A stretch of 64,000 nucleotides of DNA. Source: Mycobacterium sp. ITM-2016-00317 (GTDB taxonomy: Bacteria > Actinomycetota > Actinomycetes > Mycobacteriales > Mycobacteriaceae). Position numbers and translations under genes: made by a program. Positions 56,089 to 64,000 of this stretch are shown piece after piece. The notes beneath the pieces are model-generated. The model was not told where the DNA came from. It searched no databases and saw only the letters and a list, made by a program, of their open reading frames with translations. Numbering within the stretch: the first letter of the stretch is position 1; each line of letters begins with the position of its first letter. The stretch is from positions 1,550,001-1,614,000 of the forward strand of contig NZ_CP134399.1 in NCBI RefSeq assembly GCF_002968295.1. Reading direction: 5' to 3'.

Positions 56089-57014
56089 GTCCCGGCTTCC
56101 GGCTGCGTCAGGTGCCGCTGCTGTCCAGGGTGGGCGCCGACCGTGCCGACACGTTGCGCACCGACATCGACGCCGCGGTCGCCGGCTGGGCCGATGCGCT
56201 ACTGCTGCGCGTCGACCGCCGCAACCAGGTGCTGATCTCCGGCGGCCGGGCGGTGCTGAACCCGGCCGTGTCCGCCGGTGCCCACCCGCCCGAGAACGCC
56301 GTGTTCCTCGGCAAGCTCGCCGACGGCAGGCACGTGTGGGCGTTGCGCTCCGAGCTTGAGCCGCCGGAGGACTCCGACGCGCCGCTGGAGGTGCTCGACC
56401 TGCGCCGGACCGGCGACGTGTTCGACGACGTCAGCGCCCAGCTGGTGGCCACCGCGACCGCGCTGCTGAACTGGCACGACAACGCCGGCTTCAGCCCGGT
56501 CGACGGCGCACCGACCACGCCGATCAAGAGCGGCTGGGCGCGCGTCAACCCGGTGACCGGGCACGAGGAGTTCCCGCGCATCGACCCGGCGGTGATCTGC
56601 CTGGTGCACGACGGTCACGACCGTGCGGTGCTGGCACGCCAGGCGGTGTGGCCGCCGCGGCTGTTCTCGATCCTGGCCGGGTTCGTCGAGGCGGGGGAGT
56701 CCTTCGAATCGTGTGTCGTCCGCGAGATCGCCGAGGAGATCGGGCTGGCCGTCACCGACGTCGAATACCTCGGCTCTCAGCCGTGGCCGTTCCCGCGGTC
56801 ACTGATGGTCGGTTTCCACGCGGTCGGCGACCCCGAGCAACCGTTCTCGTTCAACGACGGTGAGATCGCCGAGGCCGGATGGTTCACCCGCGCCGAGATC
56901 CGCGAAGCGCTGGCACAGGGCGACTGGGGTTCCGGCGGTGCGTCACGGCTGCTGCTGCCCGGGTCGATCTCGATCGCCAGGGAGATCATCGAGTCCTGGG
57001 CAGCGCTGGATTGA
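56085..57014 (+). CDS. nudC: NAD(H) pyrophosphatase / RNA deNADding enzyme NudC
   Basis: A 309-residue Nudix hydrolase that cleaves NADH and related dinucleotides and can remove NAD caps from RNA. The Nudix box is GFVEAGESFESCVVREIAEE followed by IGL, and the NudC-specific SQPWPFPRSLM motif follows. The four zinc cysteines present in the E. coli enzyme are missing: no CxxC occurs in the interdomain region, which is usual for actinobacterial NudC. The ATG at 56085 has AGAAGGA upstream and overlaps the last tiny ORF. It converges with the mycoredoxin gene with a 1-bp gap. Confidence 0.93.
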   Translation: MSPGFRLRQVPLLSRVGADRADTLRTDIDAAVAGWADALLLRVDRRNQVLISGGRAVLNPAVSAGAHPPENAVFLGKLADGRHVWALRSELEPPEDSDAPLEVLDLRRTGDVFDDVSAQLVATATALLNWHDNAGFSPVDGAPTTPIKSGWARVNPVTGHEEFPRIDPAVICLVHDGHDRAVLARQAVWPPRLFSILAGFVEAGESFESCVVREIAEEIGLAVTDVEYLGSQPWPFPRSLMVGFHAVGDPEQPFSFNDGEIAEAGWFTRAEIREALAQGDWGSGGASRLLLPGSISIAREIIESWAALD

Positions 57015-57015
57015 C

Positions 57016-57267
57016 CTAACCGGCCAGCTTGGCCTTAACCTGCTTGATGCTCGGATTGGTCAGCGTGGAGCCGTCGGGGAACTTCACGGTGGGCACGACG
57101 TGGTTGCCACCGTTGACCGACCCGACGAACTCTGCGGCGGCCGGATCCGTCTCGATGTCGACCTCGGTCCACCGGATGCCTTCGGACTTCAGCGCGGTCT
57201 TCAGGCGCGAGCAGTAGCCGCACCACGTGGTCGTGTACATGGTCAAAGTGGCATCGTCGGAGCTCAT
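57016..57267 (-). CDS. mrx1: Mycoredoxin-1 (glutaredoxin-like)
   Basis: An 83-residue thioredoxin-fold protein with the active site WCGYC at residues 15-19, the cis-Pro in VVPTVKFPDG, and the NPSIKQVKAKL helix. Mycoredoxin uses mycothiol to reduce mixed disulfides on proteins. It is divergent from uvrD2 across an 82-bp gap. The gene matches Rv3198A. The ribosome site is weak. Confidence 0.93.
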   Translation of the reverse strand: MSSDDATLTMYTTTWCGYCSRLKTALKSEGIRWTEVDIETDPAAAEFVGSVNGGNHVVPTVKFPDGSTLTNPSIKQVKAKLAG

Positions 57268-57349
57268 AAGCCATTCAACGTAGCCGACGCGCCAGACATG
57301 CCCGTCCCGAGGTCCGCGGTTGTCGGGGCACGCTGACATGATGGTCGCC

Positions 57350-59464
57350 ATGTCCCTGACGGCCTCCCGCGACCGGCTGCTGGGCGACCTCGACGAGGAA
57401 CAGCGCGAAGCGGTCCTCGCGCCCCGAGGTCCGGTCTGCGTACTCGCAGGCGCCGGCACCGGCAAGACCCGCACCATCACCAGGCGCATCGCCCATCTGG
57501 TGACCGCCGGACATGTGGCGCCCGGCCAGGTTCTGGCGGTCACGTTCACCCAGCGCGCGGCGGGGGAGATGCGGGGACGGCTGCGCGCGCTCGCCAGCGA
57601 CGAAGGGGGCCCCTCCACCGAGTCGGTGCAGGCGCAGACCTTCCACGCCGCCGCGCGGCGCCAGCTGGCCTACTTCTGGCCGCGCGTGGTCGGCAGCACC
57701 GACTGGCAACTGATGGACAGCAAGTTTGCTGTCGTCGCGCAGGCCGCCAACCGCGCCGGTCTGCCGACCGGGACCGACAACGTGCGCGACCTCGCCGGTG
57801 AGATCGAGTGGGCCAAGGCGTCGCTGATCACGCCGGAGGTCTACCCGCAGACCGTCGCCGAGGTCAGCCGCGACATCCCGTTCGACGCCGAGAAGATCGC
57901 CGCGGTCTACGCCCACTACGAGAGCCTCAAGGCCCGCCGCGACGATCTGGTGCTGCTCGACTTCGACGACCTGCTGCTGCACACCGCGGCCGCCATCGAG
58001 AACGACGTCGCGGTGGCCCAGGAGTTCCGCGACCGGTACCGCTGCTTCGTCGTCGACGAGTACCAGGACGTCACCCCGCTGCAGCAGCGCGTCCTCGACG
58101 CCTGGCTGGGCGGTCGCGACGACCTGACCGTGGTGGGTGACGCCAACCAAACCATCTACTCGTTCACCGGCGCGTCGCCGCGCTACCTGCTCGACTTCTC
58201 GCGGCGGTTCCCCGACGCCGCGGTGGTGCGGCTGGAACGCGACTATCGATCCACCCCGCAGGTGGTGTCGCTGGCCAACCGCGTCATCTCCGCGGCGCGC
58301 GGCCGGATGGCGGGCAGCAGGCTGCACCTGATCGGGCAGCGTCCCCCCGGACCGGAACCGATGTTCCAGGAGTATCCCGACGAGGTCGCCGAGGCCACCG
58401 CCGTCGCGCGCAGTATCGGCAAGCTCATCGAATCCGGCACTCCCGCAGCCGAGATCGCGGTGCTCTACCGCATCAACGCGCAATCGGAGGTCTACGAGGA
58501 GGCGCTGACGGAGGCCGGCATCGCCTTTCAGGTGCGTGGCGGTGAAGGTTTCTTCAGCCGCCAGGAGATCCGGCAGGCACTGCTGGCGCTGCAGCGCGTC
58601 GCCGAGCGCGGCCAGGGCGAGGCCGCGCTGCCCGAGCTGGTGCGGGCCGCGCTGGAGCCGCTCGGCCTGACGGCGGAGCCCCCGGCCGGCGTCAAGGCCC
58701 GGGACCGTTGGGACGCGCTGACGGCGCTGGCCGAACTCGTCGACGACGAGGTCGCCCAGCGTCCGCACCTGGACCTGCGGGGGCTGTTGGCCGAGCTGCG
58801 GCAGCGCGCCGACTCCCGCCACCCACCCGTCGTGCAGGGTGTCACGCTGGCCTCGCTGCACGCCGCGAAGGGCCTGGAGTGGGACGCGGTGTTCCTGGTC
58901 GGGCTGGCCGACGGCACCCTGCCGATCAGCCATGCGCTCTCGCACGGTCCCGACAGCGAGCCCGTCGAAGAGGAGCGACGGCTGCTCTACGTCGGAATCA
59001 CCAGGGCGCGAGCGCATCTGACGCTGAGCTGGGCGCTGGCCCGCAACCCCGGCGGCAGGCAGGGGCGCCGCCCGTCACGGTTCCTCAACGGCATCGCGCC
59101 GCAGTCCCAGCGCGACGACGGTCCGAGCAAGCCGCGCAGGCAGCGCGGGCCCGCTCCGCGGTGCCGGGTCTGCAACGCGGCGCTGTCCTCGCCGCCGGCG
59201 ATCATGTTGCGCCGCTGCGAGACCTGCCCGTCCGACATCGACGAGGAACTGCTCTCCGCGCTCAAGGACTGGCGGCTGCGGATCTCCAAGGAGATGAGCG
59301 TGCCCGCCTATGTGGTGTTCACCGACAACACGCTGATCGCGATCGCCGAGACCCTGCCCACCGACGACGCCGCGCTGGTCGCCATCCCGGGGATCGGCGC
59401 ACGCAAGCTGGAGCAGTTCGGCCCCGACGTCCTGAGTCTGGTCAAAGGCCGCCAAAAATCGTAA
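57350..59464 (+). CDS. uvrD2: SF1 DNA helicase UvrD2
   Basis: A 704-residue UvrD-like helicase. Motifs: Walker [10 protein letters not shown] near residue 34, [11 protein letters not shown] (Ia), [14 protein letters not shown] (II), [15 protein letters not shown] (III), [12 protein letters not shown] (V) and [11 protein letters not shown] (VI). The C-terminus has the UvrD2-specific tetracysteine zinc motif (CRVCNAAL and RRCETC) followed by an HRDC domain ([20 protein letters not shown]). It is essential in M. tuberculosis. Three ATGs are possible (57338, 57341, 57350); 57350 gives the best family alignment. Confidence 0.94.
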   Translation: MSLTASRDRLLGDLDEEQREAVLAPRGPVCVLAGAGTGKTRTITRRIAHLVTAGHVAPGQVLAVTFTQRAAGEMRGRLRALASDEGGPSTESVQAQTFHAAARRQLAYFWPRVVGSTDWQLMDSKFAVVAQAANRAGLPTGTDNVRDLAGEIEWAKASLITPEVYPQTVAEVSRDIPFDAEKIAAVYAHYESLKARRDDLVLLDFDDLLLHTAAAIENDVAVAQEFRDRYRCFVVDEYQDVTPLQQRVLDAWLGGRDDLTVVGDANQTIYSFTGASPRYLLDFSRRFPDAAVVRLERDYRSTPQVVSLANRVISAARGRMAGSRLHLIGQRPPGPEPMFQEYPDEVAEATAVARSIGKLIESGTPAAEIAVLYRINAQSEVYEEALTEAGIAFQVRGGEGFFSRQEIRQALLALQRVAERGQGEAALPELVRAALEPLGLTAEPPAGVKARDRWDALTALAELVDDEVAQRPHLDLRGLLAELRQRADSRHPPVVQGVTLASLHAAKGLEWDAVFLVGLADGTLPISHALSHGPDSEPVEEERRLLYVGITRARAHLTLSWALARNPGGRQGRRPSRFLNGIAPQSQRDDGPSKPRRQRGPAPRCRVCNAALSSPPAIMLRRCETCPSDIDEELLSALKDWRLRISKEMSVPAYVVFTDNTLIAIAETLPTDDAALVAIPGIGARKLEQFGPDVLSLVKGRQKS

Positions 59465-59486
59465 AGATCGCGCCAAAAGCGCTGGT

Positions 59487-59526
59487 CAAAATTCCGTTGC
59501 ACGATTTGGCTGCTAGCCTTTAGCCT
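59487..59526 (+). promoter_or_regulatory. whiB7 promoter with AT-rich activator-binding motif
   Basis: A TTGCAC -35 box (59497-59502) is separated by 18 bases from a TAGCCT -10 box (59521-59526). Directly upstream is the AT-rich stretch CAAAATTCC. WhiB7 is known to bind AT-rich DNA next to the -35 box with its AT-hook and to activate its own gene. The wider 59450-59500 region is also A-rich, unlike the flanking sequence. Confidence 0.65.
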
Positions 59527-59570
59527 CAGAACACGCAGACCACGGCTTGTGCGAGAGGGGGGTGTCCAAC

Positions 59571-59744
59571 ATGATCAGCAACGGTTTCTCTGTCTCCGAC
59601 GTAGTTGCAGCCGGCATGTCGCGGACCCTTCCCGCCCAGTTCTGGGCTCGTCCCGCTCATCCCATTGCCGCCAAGGCCGTCGCCGCGCCGCGTAAGCGCC
59701 GCGCCGCCGCCCACGCGGTTGCGTCCGTGAGGGGCCACCTCTAG
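59571..59744 (+). CDS. whiB7 leader uORF
   Basis: A 57-codon upstream ORF in the whiB7 leader. It starts MISNGFSVSDVVAAGM and ends with a basic stretch (APRKRRAAAHAVASVRGHL). GAGAGGGGGG precedes the ATG. In mycobacteria, ribosome stalling on this uORF under translation-targeting antibiotics changes leader RNA folding and lets RNA polymerase read into whiB7. The peptide itself is not known to have a function. The stop lies 24 bases before the attenuator stem. Confidence 0.85.
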   Translation: MISNGFSVSDVVAAGMSRTLPAQFWARPAHPIAAKAVAAPRKRRAAAHAVASVRGHL

Positions 59745-59767
59745 GTAGAGCCCCGAATCGCCCTCCA

Positions 59768-59798
59768 GGCCACGGACCCGCAACACGGATCCGTGGCC
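59768..59798 (+). terminator. whiB7 attenuator terminator
   Basis: A 9-bp stem (GGCCACGGA at 59768-59776 with TCCGTGGCC at 59790-59798) is followed by a TTTGT run. The overlapping palindrome CACGGATCCGTG (59784-59795) could form a competing hairpin that frees the left arm. This is the expected layout of the conditional terminator between the uORF and whiB7. Confidence 0.8.
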
Positions 59799-59872
59799 TT
59801 TGTCATTCCTGGTCACCGATCCCGCAACAACTCCACATTCGAGCATCAACGACCAGGAAGCAGAGGACCGAC

Positions 59873-60148
59873 ATGTCTTCGCCGACATGTGAGAAGACGA
59901 CGACCGCGGTGCCGTGTCACGTCGAGGACCCGGATCTGTGGTTCGCCGAGGATCCGCGGGATCTGGAGCGCGCCAAGGCATTGTGCGCCGATTGCCCGCT
60001 CCGGCGGGAATGCCTCAACGCCGCGCTGCAGCGTCAGGAGCCGTGGGGCGTCTGGGGCGGCGAGATCCTCGACCGGGGTACGGTCGTGGCCCGTAAACGC
60101 CCCAGGGGCAGGCCCCGTAAGGACACGAAAGAGACTGTGGCCGCGTGA
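59873..60148 (+). CDS. whiB7: WhiB7 antibiotic-resistance regulator
   Basis: A 91-residue Wbl protein. The Fe-S cysteines are Cys15, Cys38, Cys41 and Cys47, followed by the GVWGG turn and the C-terminal AT-hook RPRGRPRK that distinguishes WhiB7 from other Wbl proteins. With sigma A it activates intrinsic-resistance genes (eis, tap, erm-type and others) after exposure to ribosome inhibitors. Its gene follows uvrD2, as in other mycobacteria, and is controlled by the leader described at 59571-59798. Confidence 0.97.
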   Translation: MSSPTCEKTTTAVPCHVEDPDLWFAEDPRDLERAKALCADCPLRRECLNAALQRQEPWGVWGGEILDRGTVVARKRPRGRPRKDTKETVAA

Positions 60149-60168
60149 GATTCAGCCGGCCTCGACGC

Positions 60169-61491
60169 TCACACAGCGTCGGGGTCGGCGAATCCGGGCA
60201 CCTTCTCCATCGCGATGCGCCGCGTGTCGACGTGCGCGTCGAGCTGGCAGGAGATCGCCACGATCGATGCGATCACCCGCATCGGGATCGCCAGCTTCGG
60301 CGGGATGTCCATCTGGCGGGCCGTCTTGATCTGCCCGGCGGCCTTGTCCAGTTCCACCGTGGTCATCCGCTGCAGCCACCGACGGGAGTAGTGGAACATC
60401 GGCACTTCCAGCGGTTCGACGTACTGCTTGAGCATGTCGTCGATCTCGCGGGTGGAGACCTGCCGGCCTTTCTGGATGAAGCCGACCTTCTCCATGGTGG
60501 GCAGCAGCTTCTCGTAGTTCTTGTCCACCGCGTAGCGCAGGATCTGGCCGAGCTCGATGGGCCAGCCGCCCGGCATCGGGGCGACGGCGCCGAAGTCGAT
60601 GACGCCCATCTTGTCTCCGGGCATCAGCATGAAGTTGCCGGGGTGGGCGTCGCCGTGCACCATTTCCAGCCGGGTCGGCGCGTCGTCACAGAACTCGAAC
60701 AGCCGGGTGGCCATCAGGTCGCGCTGTTCCTGGGTGCCCTCGCGGATGATCTGCGACAGCGGGATGCCCTCGATCCATTCCTGGATGACGACCTTCGGTG
60801 CGCTGGCCACCACGCGCGGCACCACGAAGTGGGGATCGCCGTCGTAGGCCTTGGCGAACGCGCGCTGGTTGTCGGCCTCCAGGCGGTAGTCCAGTTCCAT
60901 CTCGGTGCGCTGGATCAACTCGTCGACCACGCCCTGCACATCGGCGCCGGGGGAGAGCTGCTTGAGCACGCCGACCATGCGCTGCATGGTTTTCAGATCG
61001 GCGCGCAGCGCCTCGTCGGCGCCGGGGTACTGGATCTTGACCGCGACCTCGCGGCCGTCGGACCAGACCGCCTTGTGCACCTGGCCGATGCTGGCCGAGG
61101 CCACCGACTTGTCGTCGAAGGACTGGAACCGGTCCCGCCATTTGGTGCCCAGCTGCTGGTCCAGTACGCGGTGCACCTTGGCGGCGGGCAACGGCGGGGC
61201 TTCGCGCTGCAGCTTGGTCAGCGCCTCGCGGTAGGGCTTGCCGTACTGCTCGGGAATGGCGGCTTCCATCACCGACAGGGCCTGGCCGACCTTCATCGCC
61301 CCGCCCTTGAGCTCGCCGAGCACGGTGAACAGCTGCTGGGCAGCCTTGTCCATCAGCTCCGCGTTGACCTCGTCTTTCGACCTGCCGGTCAGCCGCTTTC
61401 CGAAGCCCAGCGCCGCGCGTCCCGCCATCCCCACGGGCAACGACGCGAGCTTGGCATTGCGCGAGACGCTTCCCCGCTTGATCTCACTCAC
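60169..61491 (-). CDS. ABC1/UbiB-family atypical kinase (Rv3197-like)
   Basis: A 440-residue ABC1 protein. The family-specific motif ELKGGAMKVGQALS is near the N-terminus, the Ala-rich loop is SVASASIGQVHKA, the catalytic region is HGDAHPGNFML and the metal motif is IDFGAV. Such proteins act as atypical ATPases/kinases linked to quinone or lipid metabolism. In mycobacteria this gene neighbours whiB7 and I recall it being linked to macrolide tolerance. The GTG at 61491 was chosen from the conserved EIKRG start. It converges with whiB7, 20 bases apart. Confidence 0.9.
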   Translation of the reverse strand: MSEIKRGSVSRNAKLASLPVGMAGRAALGFGKRLTGRSKDEVNAELMDKAAQQLFTVLGELKGGAMKVGQALSVMEAAIPEQYGKPYREALTKLQREAPPLPAAKVHRVLDQQLGTKWRDRFQSFDDKSVASASIGQVHKAVWSDGREVAVKIQYPGADEALRADLKTMQRMVGVLKQLSPGADVQGVVDELIQRTEMELDYRLEADNQRAFAKAYDGDPHFVVPRVVASAPKVVIQEWIEGIPLSQIIREGTQEQRDLMATRLFEFCDDAPTRLEMVHGDAHPGNFMLMPGDKMGVIDFGAVAPMPGGWPIELGQILRYAVDKNYEKLLPTMEKVGFIQKGRQVSTREIDDMLKQYVEPLEVPMFHYSRRWLQRMTTVELDKAAGQIKTARQMDIPPKLAIPMRVIASIVAISCQLDAHVDTRRIAMEKVPGFADPDAV

Positions 61492-61548
61492 CAGTCCATC
61501 ATCCACGAACCGGCGAGACTTCGACCAACTAGTTGGCAACGTCTCGTG

Positions 61549-62367
61549 TCAGCAACGGCACTCCGGGTGCCTGGACCACCGGCGTGCGGTGACCTCACCC
61601 CGGGTAACCTCGAATTCCAGTGTGGTGTCCAGCGTCGCGGGGCTGTCGCTGCGGTCGCCGCGAACTGCGCGCACCACGTGGTCGATCTCGTGCAAGGCCA
61701 GCGCGGCGGTGGCGAGCAGCGTGGCCCGGTCCGCGCTGCCCACGGTGCGGCACAGCTGCGCGGCGACGGCCGGCCAGGCGGCGTCGCGGTCGCTGCGGTG
61801 CAGGTCGGCGCAACGCAGGCAGCTCGTCGCGCCCGGGATCACCAGCGGGCCGATCAGTCCGGTGCCGTCGCGCACGCGCACGGGTAGGTGCGCGACGTCG
61901 GCCTCGTGCAGCAAACGCACTACTCGCGGGTCGGCGACCAGGTAGTCGGCCAGCACGACGAGGTCGACGCGTCCGGTCGACGCGTGGGTTCGGCTGCTCT
62001 GGCTGACCCGCACGTTCGAGCACCGCAGCGATGCGGTGAGAAGATCGGTCAGCGGTCCGTCCCCGTGCACCCGCACCGACACCGCACGGGCGCCGGACGG
62101 GGTGCTGGTGACGACGCCTGCGTCGACGAGGTGAGCGAGCAGACCTGCGACGACGGGCTCGGGGACGCCCTTGCCGGCGGCGAGCCGCTGCAGTTGGCGG
62201 GCGGTCACCGCGCCCTGCAGTGCACGCAGCAGGTCAGCCAGGACCGCGGCGGACAAGCCGGCGGGCGGGTGCACGACGACTGCGCGGCGCGGATCCCACC
62301 CGACCTGCACGGTGCCGTCGGGCCGGGACAGTACCGGGGTGGCGGTGCTCAGCGCGTAGCGCGTCAT
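61549..62367 (-). CDS. TOMM cyclodehydratase-like protein (TIGR03882 type, Rv3196-like)
   Basis: A 272-residue protein. The middle region resembles a degenerate E1/ThiF fold (VDLVVLADYLVADPRVVRLL). It contains the stretch GPLVIPGATSCLRCADLH followed by RSDRDAAWP, the hallmark of bacteriocin-type cyclodehydratase (precursor-recognition) domains. CxxC here and CRC at the extreme C-terminus could bind one zinc ion. The first 90 residues look like a winged-helix or RRE-like peptide-binding domain. In azole-forming pathways such proteins present a precursor peptide to a YcaO enzyme. No YcaO gene or precursor is visible nearby, so its role here is unknown. The ATG at 62367 is clear. It lies 58 bases upstream of the ABC1 gene on the same strand. 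Confidence 0.78.
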   Translation of the reverse strand: MTRYALSTATPVLSRPDGTVQVGWDPRRAVVVHPPAGLSAAVLADLLRALQGAVTARQLQRLAAGKGVPEPVVAGLLAHLVDAGVVTSTPSGARAVSVRVHGDGPLTDLLTASLRCSNVRVSQSSRTHASTGRVDLVVLADYLVADPRVVRLLHEADVAHLPVRVRDGTGLIGPLVIPGATSCLRCADLHRSDRDAAWPAVAAQLCRTVGSADRATLLATAALALHEIDHVVRAVRGDRSDSPATLDTTLEFEVTRGEVTARRWSRHPECRC

Positions 62368-62552
62368 GGATCGACGGTGCCATGCCGCGGCGGCGCCGAG
62401 CCGAGTTATCCACAGGCATGGGCCGACGGCCTGTCACGCCTGCCTCACGTGCCTCAGGTATCCGCGGTTTGCAGCGGTTTACTCGCACGTTGTCTGCAGA
62501 ACGCCGATCACTGTGACCCCCGTGGCCCCTGAACACGACGCCCGACCGGACG

Positions 62553-63935
62553 TCAGGCCTTGGGCTCGTCGCCCCCGTCGTCGGGACGATCCTCACCCTC
62601 TTGGCTGCCTTCGTGACCCAGCGCTTCACCGAACGCCCGCTCTATCGCGCTGTCGATGTCGCTGGTCTCGCCGCCGATCATCCGGTCGATGAATGCGGCG
62701 GGCTCGTCGAGGTCCGCAGCGCTGGGCAACAGGTCGGGGTGCTGCCACACGCTGTCGCGGGTGTCGGCGCCGACGGCCTGGGTGAGCTTCTGCCAGAGGT
62801 CGGCGGCCTCGCGCATCTTGCGGGGCCGCAGTTCGAGGCCCACCAGGGTCGCGAACGTCTGCTCGGCCGGGCCGCCGGTCGCCCGCCTGCGGCGCAGCAT
62901 CTCCGACAGCGCGGACGTGCCGGGGATCCGGTCGCCGAGCGCGTCGGACACCACGGTCTGCACCCAGCCCTCGATCAACGCCAGCGTCGTCTCCAACCGC
63001 TCCAGCGCGGCGGTCTGCTCCGGGGTGGCCTTCGGCTCGAAGATCCCCTGATTGAGCAGTTGCTCCATCTCCGCCGGGTCGGTCAGCGATGCAGGGTTGA
63101 AGCCGCGGGCGAACTCCTCGATGCCGGTCATGTCGATCTTGGTGCCCCGCGCGAACGCCTCGACCGCGTTGAGCAACTGGCCCGACAGCCACGGCACGTG
63201 GCTGAACAGCCGGTGGTGGGCGGCCTCGCGGGCGGCCAGGAACGTGACGATCTCGCTGCGCGGCTGCTCCAGCCCCTCGGCCAGCGCCTCCACCGCCTCG
63301 GGCATCAGCGCGGCGACTCCCTTGGGGCCCAACGGGAGTCCGATGTCGGTGGAGGTCAGCACCTCTTTGGACAGGGTGCCCAGGGCCTGGCCCAGCTGCG
63401 ACCCGAACGCCATCCCGCCCATCTGCGACATCATCGCCAGCAGCGGCCCGGCCATCGCCTTGGCCTCCTCGGGCAGCGCCTGCGCCCACACGGTCGAGAT
63501 CTGCTCGGCCACCGGATCGCACAGCCGCTTCCAGGTGTCCATGGTGTTGTCGAGCCAGTCCGTCGGCGTCCACGCCGCGGACCTGGTGGTGCCCGCGGGC
63601 AGCGGGGTGACACCGTCGAGCCAGGTCTCGGCCAGCCGCACCGCGTCGGCGATCGCGGTAGCCGTCTGTTCGGGCACCGGAGCGACGAAACCGATCGAGC
63701 TGGACGCAAGTTGACGCGCCAGGTCGTAGTTCACCGGACCGGCGGACTTCCCGCCGGCCATCGACGTGCCTGCGCCGCTGAACATCTCGCCGAGCTTGGA
63801 GAAGATCTGGCCAAGCTGCGACATGTCGAACTCACCGCCGGGAAGCGCGCCCCCGAACGGGTCGTCGGGGTTGTTCTTACGTTTGTCGCGGTCGGGGTCG
63901 TCTCCGCCGGAGAAGCCGAAAGGCAGGTCAGCCAT
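62553..63935 (-). CDS. DUF2342 zincin-like protein (Rv3195-like)
   Basis: A 460-residue protein of the TIGR03624/DUF2342 family. The N-terminal 50 residues are Gly/Asp-rich. The helical core includes QMGGMAFGSQLGQALG and the zincin-like helix FLAAREAAHHRLFSHVPWL, with the distal part EGWVQTVVSDAL. The family has been described as zinc-metalloprotease-like, but no activity is established. The ATG at 63935 gives MADLPFGFSGGDD, the usual start; the frame is open slightly upstream. The 185 bases between its stop and the next gene (62368-62552) show nothing I can support. Confidence 0.85.
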   Translation of the reverse strand: MADLPFGFSGGDDPDRDKRKNNPDDPFGGALPGGEFDMSQLGQIFSKLGEMFSGAGTSMAGGKSAGPVNYDLARQLASSSIGFVAPVPEQTATAIADAVRLAETWLDGVTPLPAGTTRSAAWTPTDWLDNTMDTWKRLCDPVAEQISTVWAQALPEEAKAMAGPLLAMMSQMGGMAFGSQLGQALGTLSKEVLTSTDIGLPLGPKGVAALMPEAVEALAEGLEQPRSEIVTFLAAREAAHHRLFSHVPWLSGQLLNAVEAFARGTKIDMTGIEEFARGFNPASLTDPAEMEQLLNQGIFEPKATPEQTAALERLETTLALIEGWVQTVVSDALGDRIPGTSALSEMLRRRRATGGPAEQTFATLVGLELRPRKMREAADLWQKLTQAVGADTRDSVWQHPDLLPSAADLDEPAAFIDRMIGGETSDIDSAIERAFGEALGHEGSQEGEDRPDDGGDEPKA

Positions 63936-63991
63936 GCCCCCAACGGTACTCACCCCTGCCGCAGCGTGCGGGTGCCCGGGTCACGCTGAGA

Positions 63992-64000
63992 GTGAACCGC
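63992..64000 (+). CDS. First codons of a Lon-like PDZ protease gene (partial)
   Basis: GTG AAC CGC at the very end of the window would encode MNR, which is how the Rv3194c-type PDZ/Lon-like protein begins in M. tuberculosis as I remember it. The position, divergent from the DUF2342 gene, fits. Only three codons are visible, so this is a placement by context. Confidence 0.4.

Overview
The window is high-GC actinobacterial DNA. Gene order and content are those of a Mycolicibacterium-like (fast-growing mycobacterial) chromosome. From the C-terminus of a ribosome hibernation factor and secA1 at the left, to the DUF2342 protein and the first codons of a Lon-like protease at the right, the order follows, inverted, the M. 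tuberculosis segment Rv3241c to Rv3194c as I remember it (secA1, tgs3, desA3, rsgA, aroA, sigH-rshA, pdtaS, whiB1, entC, gpm2, rhlE, fasR, moeZ, adnAB, nudC, uvrD2, whiB7). No comparison was run, so ortholog names rest on recognising the protein sequences. Most genes are tightly packed, with many ATGA or GTGA stop/start overlaps.

Region by region. 1-7.5 kb: hpf end, secA1, an Rv3235-family gene, a wax-ester-synthase-like acyltransferase with altered active-site motif, a BCCT osmolyte transporter and a DUF6912 protein. 7.5-10.1 kb: the electron-transfer reductase and DesA3 acyl-CoA desaturase, each preceded by a TetR-type palindrome. 10.1-17.3 kb: aldo/keto reductase, rsgA, aroA, the SRAP DNA-protein crosslink sensor, two methyltransferases and a DUF2071 protein. 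17.3-18.6 kb: an IS30-family insertion sequence sitting inside an intergenic palindrome. 18.6-24.9 kb: SDR, YbaK, the sigH-rshA thiol-stress regulators, the tiny ribosomal protein bL37, a biotinylated carrier, PdtaS, WhiB1 and a diacylglycerol-kinase-family enzyme.

24.9-34.1 kb is a catabolic block. A quinate/shikimate dehydrogenase, a type II dehydroquinase, a two-domain 3-dehydroshikimate dehydratase and an MHS transporter lead to protocatechuate. A pcaHGBC operon then opens the ring and carries it toward the beta-ketoadipate pathway. A TetR regulator with two matching operators, and a divergent IclR regulator, probably control the two halves.

34.1-48 kb: a membrane protein, GNAT enzyme, EntC, Gpm2, ParA-like ATPase, Rv3212-like protein, RhlE, a ferritin-like protein, an MmpS-like protein, a DUF3107 protein, FasR, a DUF3152 metalloprotease-like protein, MoeZ, an Rv3205c-like protein, an alkyltransferase-like protein and LipV. 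48-54.5 kb: adnA and adnB, the end-resection motor-nuclease, both frameshifted. Three lesions are present; two are exactly, and the third is compatible with, loss of one GGCC unit from a GGCC tandem. 54.5-64 kb: a DoxX-like protein, a K+ channel linked to nudC through a chain of three tiny overlapping ORFs, mycoredoxin, UvrD2, whiB7 with its leader ORF and attenuator, an ABC1 kinase, an orphan cyclodehydratase-like protein and a DUF2342 protein.

I saw no tRNA, rRNA, CRISPR array, prophage or origin. Apart from adnA/adnB every substantial gene reads through intact.
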